A DNA stretch of 64,000 bases from Pseudomonas sp. MMS21 TM103 (lineage in GTDB: Bacteria > Pseudomonadota > Gammaproteobacteria > Pseudomonadales > Pseudomonadaceae): positions 372,001 through 436,000 of the forward strand of contig NZ_JAJISP010000002.1 of NCBI RefSeq assembly GCF_022132145.1, read 5' to 3'. Position numbers and translations under genes: made by a program. The notes under the pieces are model-generated. The model searched no databases, was not told the DNA's origin, and saw only the letters and a list, made by a program, of their open reading frames with translations. This document shows positions 53,915 through 63,934 of the stretch, piece by piece (the first letter of the stretch is position 1; every line of letters starts with the position of its first letter).

Positions 53915-53942
53915 AGATGGGGGCAAGCTGTGGGATTTCAAG
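53915..53942 (-). promoter_or_regulatory. Sigma-32 heat-shock promoter of htpG
   Basis: On the minus strand CTTGAAA (53942-53936), 13 bases, then CCCCATCT (53922-53915). Both boxes match the RpoH consensus CTTGAAA / CCCCATNT exactly. The start would be near 53907, about 45 bases before the htpG ATG. Confidence 0.85.
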
Positions 53943-54102
53943 TAGTTGACCAAGCGCCTCAGCGGTTGTGGAAATCCCCCAACACTGTGCCAAGGCCCTC
54001 TGCCGGCGTTCGCGGCAAGGCGTGCTACGCACGAACGGGGGATTACTCGCTTAGCGCACCGTCAGCAACGACTGCGCAGTAGGCGCGTCTCTTCACGACC
54101 TT

Positions 54103-55359
54103 TCAGGGCTCTAGCAGCTCGATCGTGCTGATGTCCTCAGGCCGCAAGGCATAGCTGGCCGCGCCCGAACCGCTCAGACGCTGACGGATGATCAGGCGAC
54201 CCTGCTGGTCGACTCCCTGAAACCGCCCCTCCGCCGAACTGCCGCGCGTAGTCGATACGCGCATGGTCAGGTTCTCGTAGCGGCTTGGGCTGCGCAGCAG
54301 ACCTTCCAGACTAAATCGCAGGCGCCTATCCAGCGGACGGCTAATGCGCTCGCCCTTTGCCGTCTCGACTGGCGCGACGTCCACCTCAGGAGCGGGCGTC
54401 GCGACTGTCCGCTCCGCTAATGGCGCAAAGCGATCGGCGTCAACCGCCCAGCCGCGGGAGGCGCTCTTGTTCAGGCGCACGGGCAGGCGCTGCGTCTGCC
54501 CGTTGATCTGCGCCTCGACGGTCAGCTCGAGGACCTCGGCCGGCAGCGTCACTACTGGCAAGTCGCCCACCTGCACCGAGCGAGTGGCAAAGCGCCGCTG
54601 CAGATAATCCTTGATGACATAGGCCAGGGTGTCGATGGAGTCGACTTGCCGGTCGACCTTGCCGTCGCGATAACGCAAGCCATCGCGAAACACCTCGATC
54701 CTGCCGCTCAGGGTGGTCTTGAATTGCGCAGGCAGGACCAGATGAAAATCACCGGCCAGCTTGTTCGGCGGCAGCGGCTGCAGGTCCAGGTGCAGGGTGT
54801 AGCCGTGACTCAGCCGACGCGCCTCGGGCAACTCCTGCTCCGGCAGCAACCAGCTCACTTCGATGTCCGGCAATGGGCCTGGGTCGCCTGGCAACACGTC
54901 AAGGCGCAAGGCGCCCGTCACGGGCTGCAGCAGGCGGATGACCAGTTCGCGGCTGGCAAAAAAATCCTGGCCTTCGCGCAGGCTGAGCACGTTGCCGAGC
55001 AACTCGCCCTGCCGCGGCACAAATGGCTGGCCATTCAGCTCGCCGTTCAACTCGATGGACAACTCCGCCGGAGCCTGCACCTCTGGCTTGAGCCACTGCA
55101 AGCTCAACAACGCATGCAGGCGCTGCGAATCCTGGCTGGCCAGCAGGGTCAGACCGACGACCAGCGGGATAAACCCCAAGGCGCTGAGGCCCAGCGCCTG
55201 ACGCGCACTGCGCCAGTGGCGCAGCACATACAGCAAGGTAAACGGCGGCAGCAGGCTCGCCCAGCCCCAGAGCAGACCCGTGCCAAAAGCACGCATCACC
55301 AGCCAGACCAGGCCGGCCAGAATCAGCAGCAAGCCACCGAGGATCAGCAACGCGTCCAT
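54103..55359 (-). CDS. Membrane-anchored protein of unknown function, 418 aa
   Basis: Residues 1-75 hold two or three membrane helices (LLILGGLLLILAGLVWLVM; WASLLPPFTLLYVLRHW; LGFIPLVVGLTLLAS). The rest is a beta-rich part with LRLDVLPGDPGPLPDIEVSW, a central FHLVLPAQFKTTLSGRIEVF and a C-terminal small domain MRVSTTRGSSAEGRFQGVDQQGRLIIRQR, which has the look of an SH3- or Sm-like barrel. The Pro/Ala-rich linker is at about 320-335. I know no family name. It lies upstream of htpG on the same strand; orthologues adjoin htpG in P. aeruginosa, as I recall. Confidence 0.75.
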   Translation of the reverse strand: MDALLILGGLLLILAGLVWLVMRAFGTGLLWGWASLLPPFTLLYVLRHWRSARQALGLSALGFIPLVVGLTLLASQDSQRLHALLSLQWLKPEVQAPAELSIELNGELNGQPFVPRQGELLGNVLSLREGQDFFASRELVIRLLQPVTGALRLDVLPGDPGPLPDIEVSWLLPEQELPEARRLSHGYTLHLDLQPLPPNKLAGDFHLVLPAQFKTTLSGRIEVFRDGLRYRDGKVDRQVDSIDTLAYVIKDYLQRRFATRSVQVGDLPVVTLPAEVLELTVEAQINGQTQRLPVRLNKSASRGWAVDADRFAPLAERTVATPAPEVDVAPVETAKGERISRPLDRRLRFSLEGLLRSPSRYENLTMRVSTTRGSSAEGRFQGVDQQGRLIIRQRLSGSGAASYALRPEDISTIELLEP

Positions 55360-55409
55360 TCAGGTTCCTTTAGTAGAGAGACCAAGCCGGTCCGCTGGCG
55401 GTGGCGGAC

Positions 55410-55856
55410 TCAAGGCTCATCGACCTTGAAGTGCGCCCGCGCCGTGGCAATAGGCTCGGTTTGATTGGTTTGCCAGGCGGTAATTGCCACGTTGGCGACG
55501 CGTCGACCTTGTCGCCACACCTGGCACTGGGCATAGGTGTCACGATAATGACCGGCGCGCAGGTAATCTATCGAGAAGTCGATGATTTTCGGCAAATGTG
55601 GAATGCCCATGAACATCAACAGATGGAGCATGGCGGCATGCTCCATGAAGCCGGCGATCACCCCACCGTGCAACGCCGGCAGGATCGGGTTGCCGATGTT
55701 GTCCTGGTTGGACGGCAAGCGGAAAACCATGTCCTCGCCCAGTCGCAGGCATTGCATGCCGAGCAATTTGGCATAAGGCATCCGGCTGATCAGCGCGTCG
55801 TAGTCACCGTTTTCATGGGCCAGGGATACCAATTGATTGAGCGTCAACTCACTCAT
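55410..55856 (-). CDS. Hotdog thioesterase (PaaI family)
   Basis: A 148-residue hotdog-fold protein. PALHGGVIAGFMEHAAMLHLL has the HGG turn and the following helix with Glu/His near the active site; IDFSIDYLRAGHYRDTYAQC and RRVANVAITAWQTN complete the fold. It overlaps by four bases with a second thioesterase gene upstream, and the two are clearly a cotranslated pair, perhaps a heteromer. The acyl-CoA substrate is unknown. Confidence 0.85.
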   Translation of the reverse strand: MSELTLNQLVSLAHENGDYDALISRMPYAKLLGMQCLRLGEDMVFRLPSNQDNIGNPILPALHGGVIAGFMEHAAMLHLLMFMGIPHLPKIIDFSIDYLRAGHYRDTYAQCQVWRQGRRVANVAITAWQTNQTEPIATARAHFKVDEP

Positions 55857-56329
55857 GCACCAGCCCCTTGAATGTCACGTTTGAGTTGCTTATCCCCCGG
55901 CACGCCTTTGCCCATGCGCATGAAAGTCCCGACTACGTGGGCAATCGGCTGCGCTGGGTCGTCCTGATAGGCATAACCGCGGGTGAAGATGATATTCGGC
56001 GTAACCCGGTAGCATTCGGCAAAACCGAATACGTCCTTGTTTGGCTCGGCCGGATGCATGTAGTCGATGCGCAAGTCGAGGGTTGGGCAAACCTCGAACT
56101 CAGCTAGCGCACAGACGGTTGAAATGCCACAGGTGGTATCCATCAGGGTGGTTATCGCACCACCGTGAATCACCCCGGATTCCGGATCACCCACTATCTG
56201 CCTGCTATAGGGCAAACGCAGGGTCAGACCGAGGGGACTGGCATCATGTACCTGGATACCGAGCACCTGGCAGTGACGCAGCGCCGCCAAGAAGCGCTGC
56301 GCCCGCTCGAGAATGAGGGTATTGCTCAT
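55853..56329 (-). CDS. Hotdog thioesterase (PaaI family)
   Basis: A 158-residue hotdog-fold protein, first gene of the pair. The ATG at 56329 is used; the open frame continues upstream without likely coding text. Signature: GVIHGGAITTLMDTTCGIST (about 52-71), with the catalytic Asp in the helix after HGG, then CPTLDLRIDYMHPAEPNKDVFG and AQPIAHVVGTFMRMGKG. It resembles its partner at the fold level but differs in sequence, including the active-site acid (Asp here, Glu there). Confidence 0.85.
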   Translation of the reverse strand: MSNTLILERAQRFLAALRHCQVLGIQVHDASPLGLTLRLPYSRQIVGDPESGVIHGGAITTLMDTTCGISTVCALAEFEVCPTLDLRIDYMHPAEPNKDVFGFAECYRVTPNIIFTRGYAYQDDPAQPIAHVVGTFMRMGKGVPGDKQLKRDIQGAGA

Positions 56330-56524
56330 CGATTCAGTCCACCACAACGGTATAAAGGGCGCGCATGATAGCCCCTCACCGGAGCCAGGCACATTACCGC
56401 AGTGCTGAGACGCTGTGACTCCCGCCGCGGCTGAAGGCGCGCGACGCACACCTGGAGACGGCCTTGCGACGGCGGTCGATAGTTTCCCAAGCGCTGAAGC
56501 AGCCCCCTAAACACAATTGGCTGG

Positions 56525-56551
56525 GAACTTAATCGAACGGGCATGCTCGAA
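56525..56551 (+). promoter_or_regulatory. AlgU (sigma-22/sigma-E)-type promoter of the small lipoprotein gene
   Basis: GAACTT (56525-56530), 16 bases, then TCGAA (56547-56551). The AlgU consensus is GAACTT-N16/17-TCTGA, so the -35 box is exact and three of five -10 bases agree. The start would be near 56557, 50 bases before the GTG. Confidence 0.6.
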
Positions 56552-56606
56552 TTGGCTATGCCTGGGGCAACTCAGCCATCATAAATGTCTACAAGGAGTA
56601 TTGACC

Positions 56607-56798
56607 GTGCAAAAAACATTTACCTACAGCCTGCTTCTCGCTGCTGTCCTGGCCTTGGCCGCCTGCGAAAAAACCCCAGAAGACAAGATGGAGTCGGCCA
56701 AGGAGTCCATGTCGGATGCAGCTGAATCCATGGGTGACGCGGCCAAAGATACCGGCGATGCCATCAAGCAGAAAACAGAAGAAGTGATGGAAGACTAA
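56607..56798 (+). CDS. Small helical lipoprotein, envelope stress type
   Basis: A 63-residue protein from a GTG at 56607 with AAGGAG at good spacing; longer frames upstream are rejected. Signal peptide with lipobox LAAC (Cys near 20, followed by Glu, Lys). The mature part is a repetitive amphipathic helix, KESMSDAAESMGDAAKDTG, with an 11-residue-like period (MSDAAES/MGDAAKD), resembling LEA/apolipoprotein-type stress peptides. An AlgU-type promoter precedes it and a strong hairpin follows, so it is a single-gene unit. Confidence 0.8.
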   Translation: MQKTFTYSLLLAAVLALAACEKTPEDKMESAKESMSDAAESMGDAAKDTGDAIKQKTEEVMED

Positions 56799-56855
56799 GC
56801 CGATCACCGGCAAGGATCGCGAATCACGCCATCTGCGATGCCGGTGTCCCGCTCA

Positions 56856-56888
56856 ATGACAAGGCCCGCGTTATGCGGGCCTTGTCAT
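56856..56888. terminator. Terminator between the lipoprotein and MAPEG genes
   Basis: ATGACAAGGCCCGC (56856-56869) pairs perfectly with GCGGGCCTTGTCAT (56875-56888) around GTTAT. The T-run is poor but the stem is long. It can serve both convergent genes. Its core is the same as in the metH terminator. Confidence 0.75.
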
Positions 56889-56899
56889 ATCTGCTGTCT

Positions 56900-57289
56900 T
56901 TACAAGACTGGAGTCAGCATCAGCAACAGGCTGGACAGCAAACCAACCCCCCACACCAGGCTGCGCTGCCAGTGCATATCTGCCCAATAGAACAGCAGAT
57001 ACAGCACCCGCGAGATTACGAAAGCCAGCGCCAGCACATCCACCAGCACCCCATTGGTCTGGGTGACATGGGCCATCAGAACGCCCACGGCAAACAGCGG
57101 AAAGGCCTCAAAACTGTTCAGATGGGCCGCCAAAGCGCGCGCGCCGAAACCCGTCAGCCGGGCTTGCTGGCTGCGCGGGTGATGATTGTCATACACCCCG
57201 CTCTCCTGCTGCATGGCCCTGGCCACTGGCGCCTTGGCAATAAAAATCAGTATCGCGCTAATAAAGATGCACCAGAACGGCAGGCTCAT
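56900..57289 (-). CDS. MAPEG family membrane protein
   Basis: A 129-residue protein with four helices (about 5-22, 58-78, 80-98, 105-125). QQARLTGFGARALAAHLNSFEAFPLFAVGVL holds the MAPEG signature, the conserved Arg/Asn/Glu segment that binds glutathione in eicosanoid and glutathione-metabolism enzymes (here given in parts: GFGARALAAHLNSFEAFPLF). Bacterial members are mostly uncharacterised. The start overlaps the DUF599 stop by four bases, so the two are one operon. Confidence 0.86.
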   Translation of the reverse strand: MSLPFWCIFISAILIFIAKAPVARAMQQESGVYDNHHPRSQQARLTGFGARALAAHLNSFEAFPLFAVGVLMAHVTQTNGVLVDVLALAFVISRVLYLLFYWADMHWQRSLVWGVGLLSSLLLMLTPVL

Positions 57290-58023
57290 TCGCTTTTCTC
57301 CTTGACGGCTTCGAACGTCGGGGTCTGGGTATAGACCATTACTTCCAACACATCGGAATGAAATTCCCGACGGTACAGCACAAGTACCACACCCGCGCTG
57401 AGTAACATGAATAGCCAGGGATTGATAAACCAGGCCAGAATCGCCATGCCGAAATAATAGGCGCGCAAGCCTTGGTTAAATTGGTTGGCTGCCATCGAAA
57501 TCACCCGCGCAGTACGCTCGGCAAACGCCTTGCGCTCCTGCGCAGTGACATCTCGCTCGCCGATCATCGGTGCCGAGCCGATAAGAACCGCGGCAAAGTT
57601 GTATTGGCGCATGCACCAACTGAAGGTGAAGAAGGCATAGATAAACACCACGCCCAGACACAACAGCTTGACCTCGGACATTTCCCGGCTGGCAGCCTGA
57701 ATAAATGGCAGGTCGGCGAGCAGTGAGACGGCGCGATCAGATGCACCGAGCACAGTGAGGATACCGGCCAGGATGAGCAAAGTGCTGGAGGCGAAGAAGG
57801 AGGCATTGCGCTCCAGATTGCCAATCACACTGGCATCGGCAATGCGGTTCTCGCGCAGCAACATGCGGCGCATCCAGTCCTCCCGATAAAGGTGCAGAAC
57901 GCTGGCTAGGCAGGGCGTGGTCCGCCCCTTGAACAAGGCGTAACGGGTGTAGCCACCCCAGCACAACAGAAACCAAGAAATTGCGACTAACTGTTGCCAC
58001 ACATGATTGTCGATAGCGTCCAT
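57286..58023 (-). CDS. DUF599 membrane protein
   Basis: A 245-residue protein with four main helices (about 10-27, 75-100, 120-140, 190-225). REDWMRRMLLRENRIADASVIGNLERNASFF (in parts: WMRRMLLRENRI, GNLERNASFFAS) and the FFTFSWCMRQYNFAAVLIG helix match DUF599. Function unknown. It is the first gene of the pair with the MAPEG protein. Confidence 0.85.
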   Translation of the reverse strand: MDAIDNHVWQQLVAISWFLLCWGGYTRYALFKGRTTPCLASVLHLYREDWMRRMLLRENRIADASVIGNLERNASFFASSTLLILAGILTVLGASDRAVSLLADLPFIQAASREMSEVKLLCLGVVFIYAFFTFSWCMRQYNFAAVLIGSAPMIGERDVTAQERKAFAERTARVISMAANQFNQGLRAYYFGMAILAWFINPWLFMLLSAGVVLVLYRREFHSDVLEVMVYTQTPTFEAVKEKSE

Positions 58024-58578
58024 GAATCCTCCCTATGCAGGGCAGGATTATAACCAGCAAGTTTCGACCTGACTGCCTTCACTGCTTAACTTGCATAACA
58101 GCAATCGGGCATGCACGGCTTCATGGCACGCCAGCGCGCCCCCCTCTCAAGCGCCACGTCGACCACACCTCTTTATGCTGCTGATTTCAAAGTCACCACC
58201 CACTTCGCGATTGACATCGAGAGTTGCGCGTATGCGCCTCAGCCAGAGCTATTCAGTGGCTTGCAAAATGGGAGGCGATAGTGATGCTTCGGGGGGTGAT
58301 GCCCGTACTGGGCATCTACGCCATTCGGTACAAGGTGACCGGCAGTCCTGTGGCGTCTGATTGATCAAGTGCGCCAGGTCGCCGCCGGGATCATGAGCCA
58401 GAACTGCAGCCAAGCTGAAACCGAGACCAGCCTGAGCGCGGCCGAATTGGCCGAACGCGGGCACACCCAGGCGCACCACTTCAACCTGGGCAGCGGCACT
58501 GGTTAACAGTGTTTGGCCGCGTTTGCAGATGAAACCAGCAGCGCCAGTGCCCCTGCAGAGGGACGCTGGCATGGTGCT
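58024..58578. other. Gene-free stretch with fragments of former coding sequence
   Basis: About 555 bases between DUF599 and the branched-chain amino acid carrier. On the plus strand around 58360-58506 one frame reads LIDQVRQVAAGIMSQNCSQ then AETETSLSAAELAERGHTQ and ends in TAA; it has the periodic Ala/Gln/Ser look of a chemoreceptor linker or other coiled coil. A second open piece (about 58126-58279, MARQRAPLSSATSTTPLY onward) ends in TAG. Neither has a ribosome site, and the frames do not join. Decayed gene remnants are the best guess. Confidence 0.35.
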
Positions 58579-59892
58579 TTAGGCCAGCACGCTCTGTGGC
58601 TTGCCCAGACAGCGGTCCAGCACCGCGACCAGCAACAGCGTGGTCAGCACCGGTACCAGCCAACCCAGGCTCTGTCCGGCCAAAGGCAATTTACTGAACA
58701 GCGCTGGCAGCCACTGACTGAAGCCTGCGGCGCCTATACCGTCGACCACACCGAAGATCAGCGTCACCGCCATGACGGGCACGAACACCCGACGAGGCGA
58801 TAGCCACAAGGCGTCGAGCAGGCTCAGTGCGATCAACACGATAGCCAGCGGATAGAGGCCAACCAGTACCGGAATGGAGAAGCTGATCAACTGGGTCAAG
58901 CCCTGGTTAGCGACGAACAGGCTGAACAGCCCAAAACTCACCACAACCACGCGGTAGGACACCGGCAGCAGGCCGCTGAAGAACTCACCACAGGCGGTCA
59001 GCAGGCCTACGGCAGTGGTCAGGCAGGCCAGGGTGATCACCACCGCCAGCAACAGGCTGCCGGCGGTGCCGAAGGTGTGCTGCACATAGGCGGTGAGAAT
59101 CTGTACGCCATTCTGCGCCTCACCGGCTATGCCTTGGCTGGTCGCACCCAGATAGAACAGCGCCAGGTACACCAGCGACAGCCCAGCAGCGGCGATCAAC
59201 CCGGCGATCACCGAGTAGCGGGTTATAAGCTTGCCATCGGTGATGCCATGATCGCGGATGGCGGTGGCGATCACGATGCCGAATACCAGCGCGCCCAGGG
59301 TATCCATGGTCAGGTAGCCCTGCAGAAAGCCCTGCACGAAGGGCGCGGCCTGATATTCGGCCGCCGCCTGACCGATCTCGCCGGCCGGCAGGATAAAAGC
59401 CGCACCGCCCAACACCAGCAGCGCGGCCAGCAGCACCGGAGCGATGTACTTGCCGATGCGCTCGACCAGCTGCCCCGGATTGAGCGAGAGAAACATCACT
59501 GCGGCGAAGTACGCCAGGCTATAAAGCAGCAGCGGCGCGCCGTCGTTGCCGGTAAAGGGCGCGATGCCCATCTCGAACGAGACCACGGCGGTACGCGGGG
59601 TGGCGAACAAGGGGCCAATCGCCAGGTACACCGCAACGGCGAACAGCACTCCGGCGCGCTTACCCAGTGGCGCGGTCAGGAGCGCCATGCCACCGCCAAC
59701 CCGCGCCAAGGCCACGATGGTGAGCAACGGCAAGCCCACTCCTGTGAGCAGAAAGCCCAGCGCCGCCAGGCCGATATTGCCGCCGGCAGCCATGCCCGCG
59801 CTAGGTGGGAAGATGATGTTGCCAGCGCCGAGGAACAGCGCAAAGGTCATAAAGCCAAGGGCCAGGATGTCCGAGCCTTTCAAACGATTCAT
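58579..59892 (-). CDS. brnQ: Branched-chain amino acid transport system II carrier protein
   Basis: A 437-residue sodium-coupled carrier for Leu, Ile and Val (LIVCS family; BraB in P. aeruginosa has the same length). The ATG at 59892 begins MNRLKGSDILALGFMTFALFL; the upstream frame is not coding. Twelve helices can be counted. Motifs: GAGNIIFPPSAGMAAGG (about 22-38), GPLFATPRTAVVSFEMGI (about 92-109), TMDTLGALVFGIVI. It lies downstream of sucD on the same strand behind a terminator, with its own 280-base upstream region. Confidence 0.93.
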   Translation of the reverse strand: MNRLKGSDILALGFMTFALFLGAGNIIFPPSAGMAAGGNIGLAALGFLLTGVGLPLLTIVALARVGGGMALLTAPLGKRAGVLFAVAVYLAIGPLFATPRTAVVSFEMGIAPFTGNDGAPLLLYSLAYFAAVMFLSLNPGQLVERIGKYIAPVLLAALLVLGGAAFILPAGEIGQAAAEYQAAPFVQGFLQGYLTMDTLGALVFGIVIATAIRDHGITDGKLITRYSVIAGLIAAAGLSLVYLALFYLGATSQGIAGEAQNGVQILTAYVQHTFGTAGSLLLAVVITLACLTTAVGLLTACGEFFSGLLPVSYRVVVVSFGLFSLFVANQGLTQLISFSIPVLVGLYPLAIVLIALSLLDALWLSPRRVFVPVMAVTLIFGVVDGIGAAGFSQWLPALFSKLPLAGQSLGWLVPVLTTLLLVAVLDRCLGKPQSVLA

Positions 59893-60130
59893 AGAGGGAA
59901 ATACCACAGGCAAAGAGTCATGAGTTCCGAGGGTTTCCCGAGGGTTCGGGGGAAACGTCGCCCAGCGCGTTGAGCTGAGCCCTGTTACACCGCTCACCGC
60001 TTGTGGCAGTTTGGGCGTGAATAGTTGCAAGCCTAACGAATTTGCCCGTTCTGCGGCAGGGCCGAAGGTCAGGCTGTCCGACCGGCATACATAGCTGTCG
60101 CTTCGGCAACAATTCTGCTGGTCGGAAATA

Positions 60131-60158
60131 GAAAAGGCCGCCCGAAGGCGGCCTTTTC
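60131..60158. terminator. Terminator after sucD
   Basis: GAAAAGGCCGCC (60131-60142), loop CGAA, GGCGGCCTTTTC (60147-60158): a perfect 12-bp stem with a stable tetraloop, 16 bases past the sucD stop. It closes the TCA operon on the minus strand. Confidence 0.85.
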
Positions 60159-60174
60159 AGAGGGCCAGCAACGC

Positions 60175-61062
60175 TTAGGCGTTTTTGACTTCCCAACCGG
60201 TCAGCTCGGCCAGGGCCTTGCCGATGTCGGCCAGGGAACGCACGGTCTTCACACCAGCGTCCTGCAGGGCGGCGAACTTCTCGTCCGCAGTACCCTTGCC
60301 GCCGGAGATGATGGCACCGGCGTGGCCCATGCGCTTGCCCGCAGGGGCAGTCACACCAGCGATGTAGGACACCACCGGCTTGGTCACGTGGGCTTTGATG
60401 TAGGCAGCAGCTTCTTCTTCAGCCGAACCGCCGATCTCACCGATCATCACGATCGCTTCGGTCTTCGGGTCTTCCTGGAACAGCTTCAGGATGTCGATGA
60501 AGTTGGAGCCCGGGATCGGGTCACCGCCGATGCCGACGCAAGTCGACTGACCGAAACCGGCGTCAGTAGTCTGCTTGACGGCTTCGTAAGTCAGGGTGCC
60601 GGAACGCGACACGATGCCTACTTTACCTGGCAGGTGAATGTGACCCGGCATGATGCCGATTTTGCACTCGCCCGGAGTGATCACGCCTGGGCAGTTAGGG
60701 CCGATCAGAACCACGCCCAGCTCGTCGCACTTGACCTTGGCATCCAGCATATCCAGGGTAGGAATGCCTTCGGTGATGCACACGATCAGCTTGATGCCGC
60801 CGAACGCTGCTTCAAGGATGGAATCCTTGCAGAAAGGAGCAGGGACGTAGATCACGCTGGCGGTGGCGCCAGTCGCTGCTACGGCTTCTTTCACAGTGTT
60901 GAAAACAGGCAGGTCCAGGTGAGTGGTGCCGCCTTTGCCCGGGGTTACGCCACCAACCATCTGGGTGCCGTACTCGATGGCCTGCTGGGTGTGGAAGCTA
61001 CCTTGCGAACCGGTAATACCCTGGCAGATAACCTTGGTGTCTTTGTTGATCAGGACGCTCAT
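60175..61062 (-). CDS. sucD: Succinyl-CoA synthetase, alpha subunit
   Basis: A 295-residue subunit that binds CoA and carries the phospho-His of succinyl-CoA ligase. [20 protein letters not shown] holds the CoA-binding site, [11 protein letters not shown] follows, and the active His is in [11 protein letters not shown] / GHAGAII ([18 protein letters not shown], near 246). Its ATG shares one base with the sucC stop (TAATG). The two subunits are made in equal amounts by coupling. Confidence 0.97.
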   Translation of the reverse strand: MSVLINKDTKVICQGITGSQGSFHTQQAIEYGTQMVGGVTPGKGGTTHLDLPVFNTVKEAVAATGATASVIYVPAPFCKDSILEAAFGGIKLIVCITEGIPTLDMLDAKVKCDELGVVLIGPNCPGVITPGECKIGIMPGHIHLPGKVGIVSRSGTLTYEAVKQTTDAGFGQSTCVGIGGDPIPGSNFIDILKLFQEDPKTEAIVMIGEIGGSAEEEAAAYIKAHVTKPVVSYIAGVTAPAGKRMGHAGAIISGGKGTADEKFAALQDAGVKTVRSLADIGKALAELTGWEVKNA

Positions 61063-62228
61063 TATTTGCCCTCCGCAGCTTTGACGACTTGTTGAGCAGC
61101 GTCGGTCAGGCTGGTAGCCGCGATGATGTTCAAACCGCTTTCTGCCAGTACTTTAGCGCCCAGCTCAGCGTTGTTGCCTTCAAGGCGAACAACAACCGGG
61201 ATTTTCACGCCGACTTCTTTCACTGCGCCGATGATGCCTTCGGCAATCATGTCGCAACGAACGATGCCGCCGAAGATGTTGACCAATACTGCCGCGACGT
61301 TAGAGTCGGACAGGATGATCTTGAACGCTTCGGTAACGCGTTCTTTGGTAGCACCGCCGCCCACGTCGAGGAAGTTGGCTGGCTTGCCGCCATGCAGGTT
61401 GACGATGTCCATGGTACCCATGGCCAGACCAGCACCATTGACCATGCAGCCGATGTTGCCTTCCAGTGCTACGTAGTTCAGCTCGAACTTGGCAGCGTGC
61501 GCTTCACGCGGATCGTCTTGCGACGGATCGTGGAAAGTCTTCAGCTTAGGCTGACGGTACATGGCGTTGGCGTCGATGTTGATCTTGGCATCGAGGCAGT
61601 GCAGGTCGCCGTCAGCCTTGATCACCAGCGGGTTCACTTCCAGCAGAGCCAGGTCGTGATCCTTGAACAGTTTGGCCAGGCCGACGAAGATCTTGGCGAA
61701 CTGAGCAACTTGCTTGCCTTCCAGGCCCAGCTGGAATGCCAGCTCGCGGCCCTGGAACGGCTGTGCGCCGACCAGCGGATCGATAGTGGCCTTGAGAATT
61801 TTCTCAGGGGTATCGTGAGCGATCTTCTCAATGTCCACGCCACCTTCGGTGGAAGCCATGAACACGATGCGACGGCTGGAACGATCGACTACCGCGCCCA
61901 GATACAGCTCTTTGGCGATGTCGGTGCAGGACTCAACCAGGATCTGGTGGACCGGCTGACCGGCGGCATCAGTCTGGTAAGTCACCAGACGCTTGCCCAG
62001 CCAGTTGGCGGCGAAGGCCTTGGCGTCTTCCTTGCTCTTGACCAACTTCACGCCGCCCGCTTTACCGCGGCCCCCGGCATGTACCTGAGCCTTGACGACC
62101 CACTCGGTGCCGCCAATTTTGTCGCAGGCTTCTGCGGCTTCTTCCGGAGTGCTTACGGCGAAACCCTTGGATACGGGCAGGCCGTATTCAGCGAACAGCT
62201 GCTTACCCTGATACTCGTGGAGATTCAT
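61062..62228 (-). CDS. sucC: Succinyl-CoA synthetase, beta subunit (ADP-forming)
   Basis: A 388-residue ATP-grasp subunit that binds nucleotide and succinate. [19 protein letters not shown] starts the ATP-grasp part, [20 protein letters not shown] binds nucleotide, and [16 protein letters not shown] with [12 protein letters not shown] form the power-helix and succinate region. Its leader with the lpd gene contains a string of hairpins (62264-62421). Confidence 0.97.
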   Translation of the reverse strand: MNLHEYQGKQLFAEYGLPVSKGFAVSTPEEAAEACDKIGGTEWVVKAQVHAGGRGKAGGVKLVKSKEDAKAFAANWLGKRLVTYQTDAAGQPVHQILVESCTDIAKELYLGAVVDRSSRRIVFMASTEGGVDIEKIAHDTPEKILKATIDPLVGAQPFQGRELAFQLGLEGKQVAQFAKIFVGLAKLFKDHDLALLEVNPLVIKADGDLHCLDAKINIDANAMYRQPKLKTFHDPSQDDPREAHAAKFELNYVALEGNIGCMVNGAGLAMGTMDIVNLHGGKPANFLDVGGGATKERVTEAFKIILSDSNVAAVLVNIFGGIVRCDMIAEGIIGAVKEVGVKIPVVVRLEGNNAELGAKVLAESGLNIIAATSLTDAAQQVVKAAEGK

Positions 62229-62263
62229 GCTTGTCTACCGTCTTCGTTAGGTATTGCGCATTC

Positions 62264-62421
62264 GGTGCTGCACTTGTGATGCCGCACCACCTGTGACTGC
62301 TGTTACGAGCAGTCCGGCGACATTCCGCGCTTGAGCCAGGCTCTGCGCGGGCAATCCGCCGTGGTTCTTCTTGCAACGTCGCCAGTACCGGTGAACTGCA
62401 AACAGCAACCGGCGTGGCGAC
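62264..62421. other. String of four hairpins between lpd and sucC
   Basis: In order on the plus strand: GGTGC/GCACC (62264-62288), GACTGCT/AGCAGTC (62295-62314), a compound stem CCGCGC-GAGCC/GGCTC-GCGCGG (62325-62350), and a long nested stem GTCGCCA/TGGCGAC with CCGGT/ACCGG inside (62378-62421). None has a T-run, so they are not classical terminators. They probably affect mRNA processing or stability between the dehydrogenase and ligase parts of the operon. Confidence 0.55.
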
Positions 62422-62434
62422 CTAAAACGACTGC

Positions 62435-63934
<1,500 letters not shown>

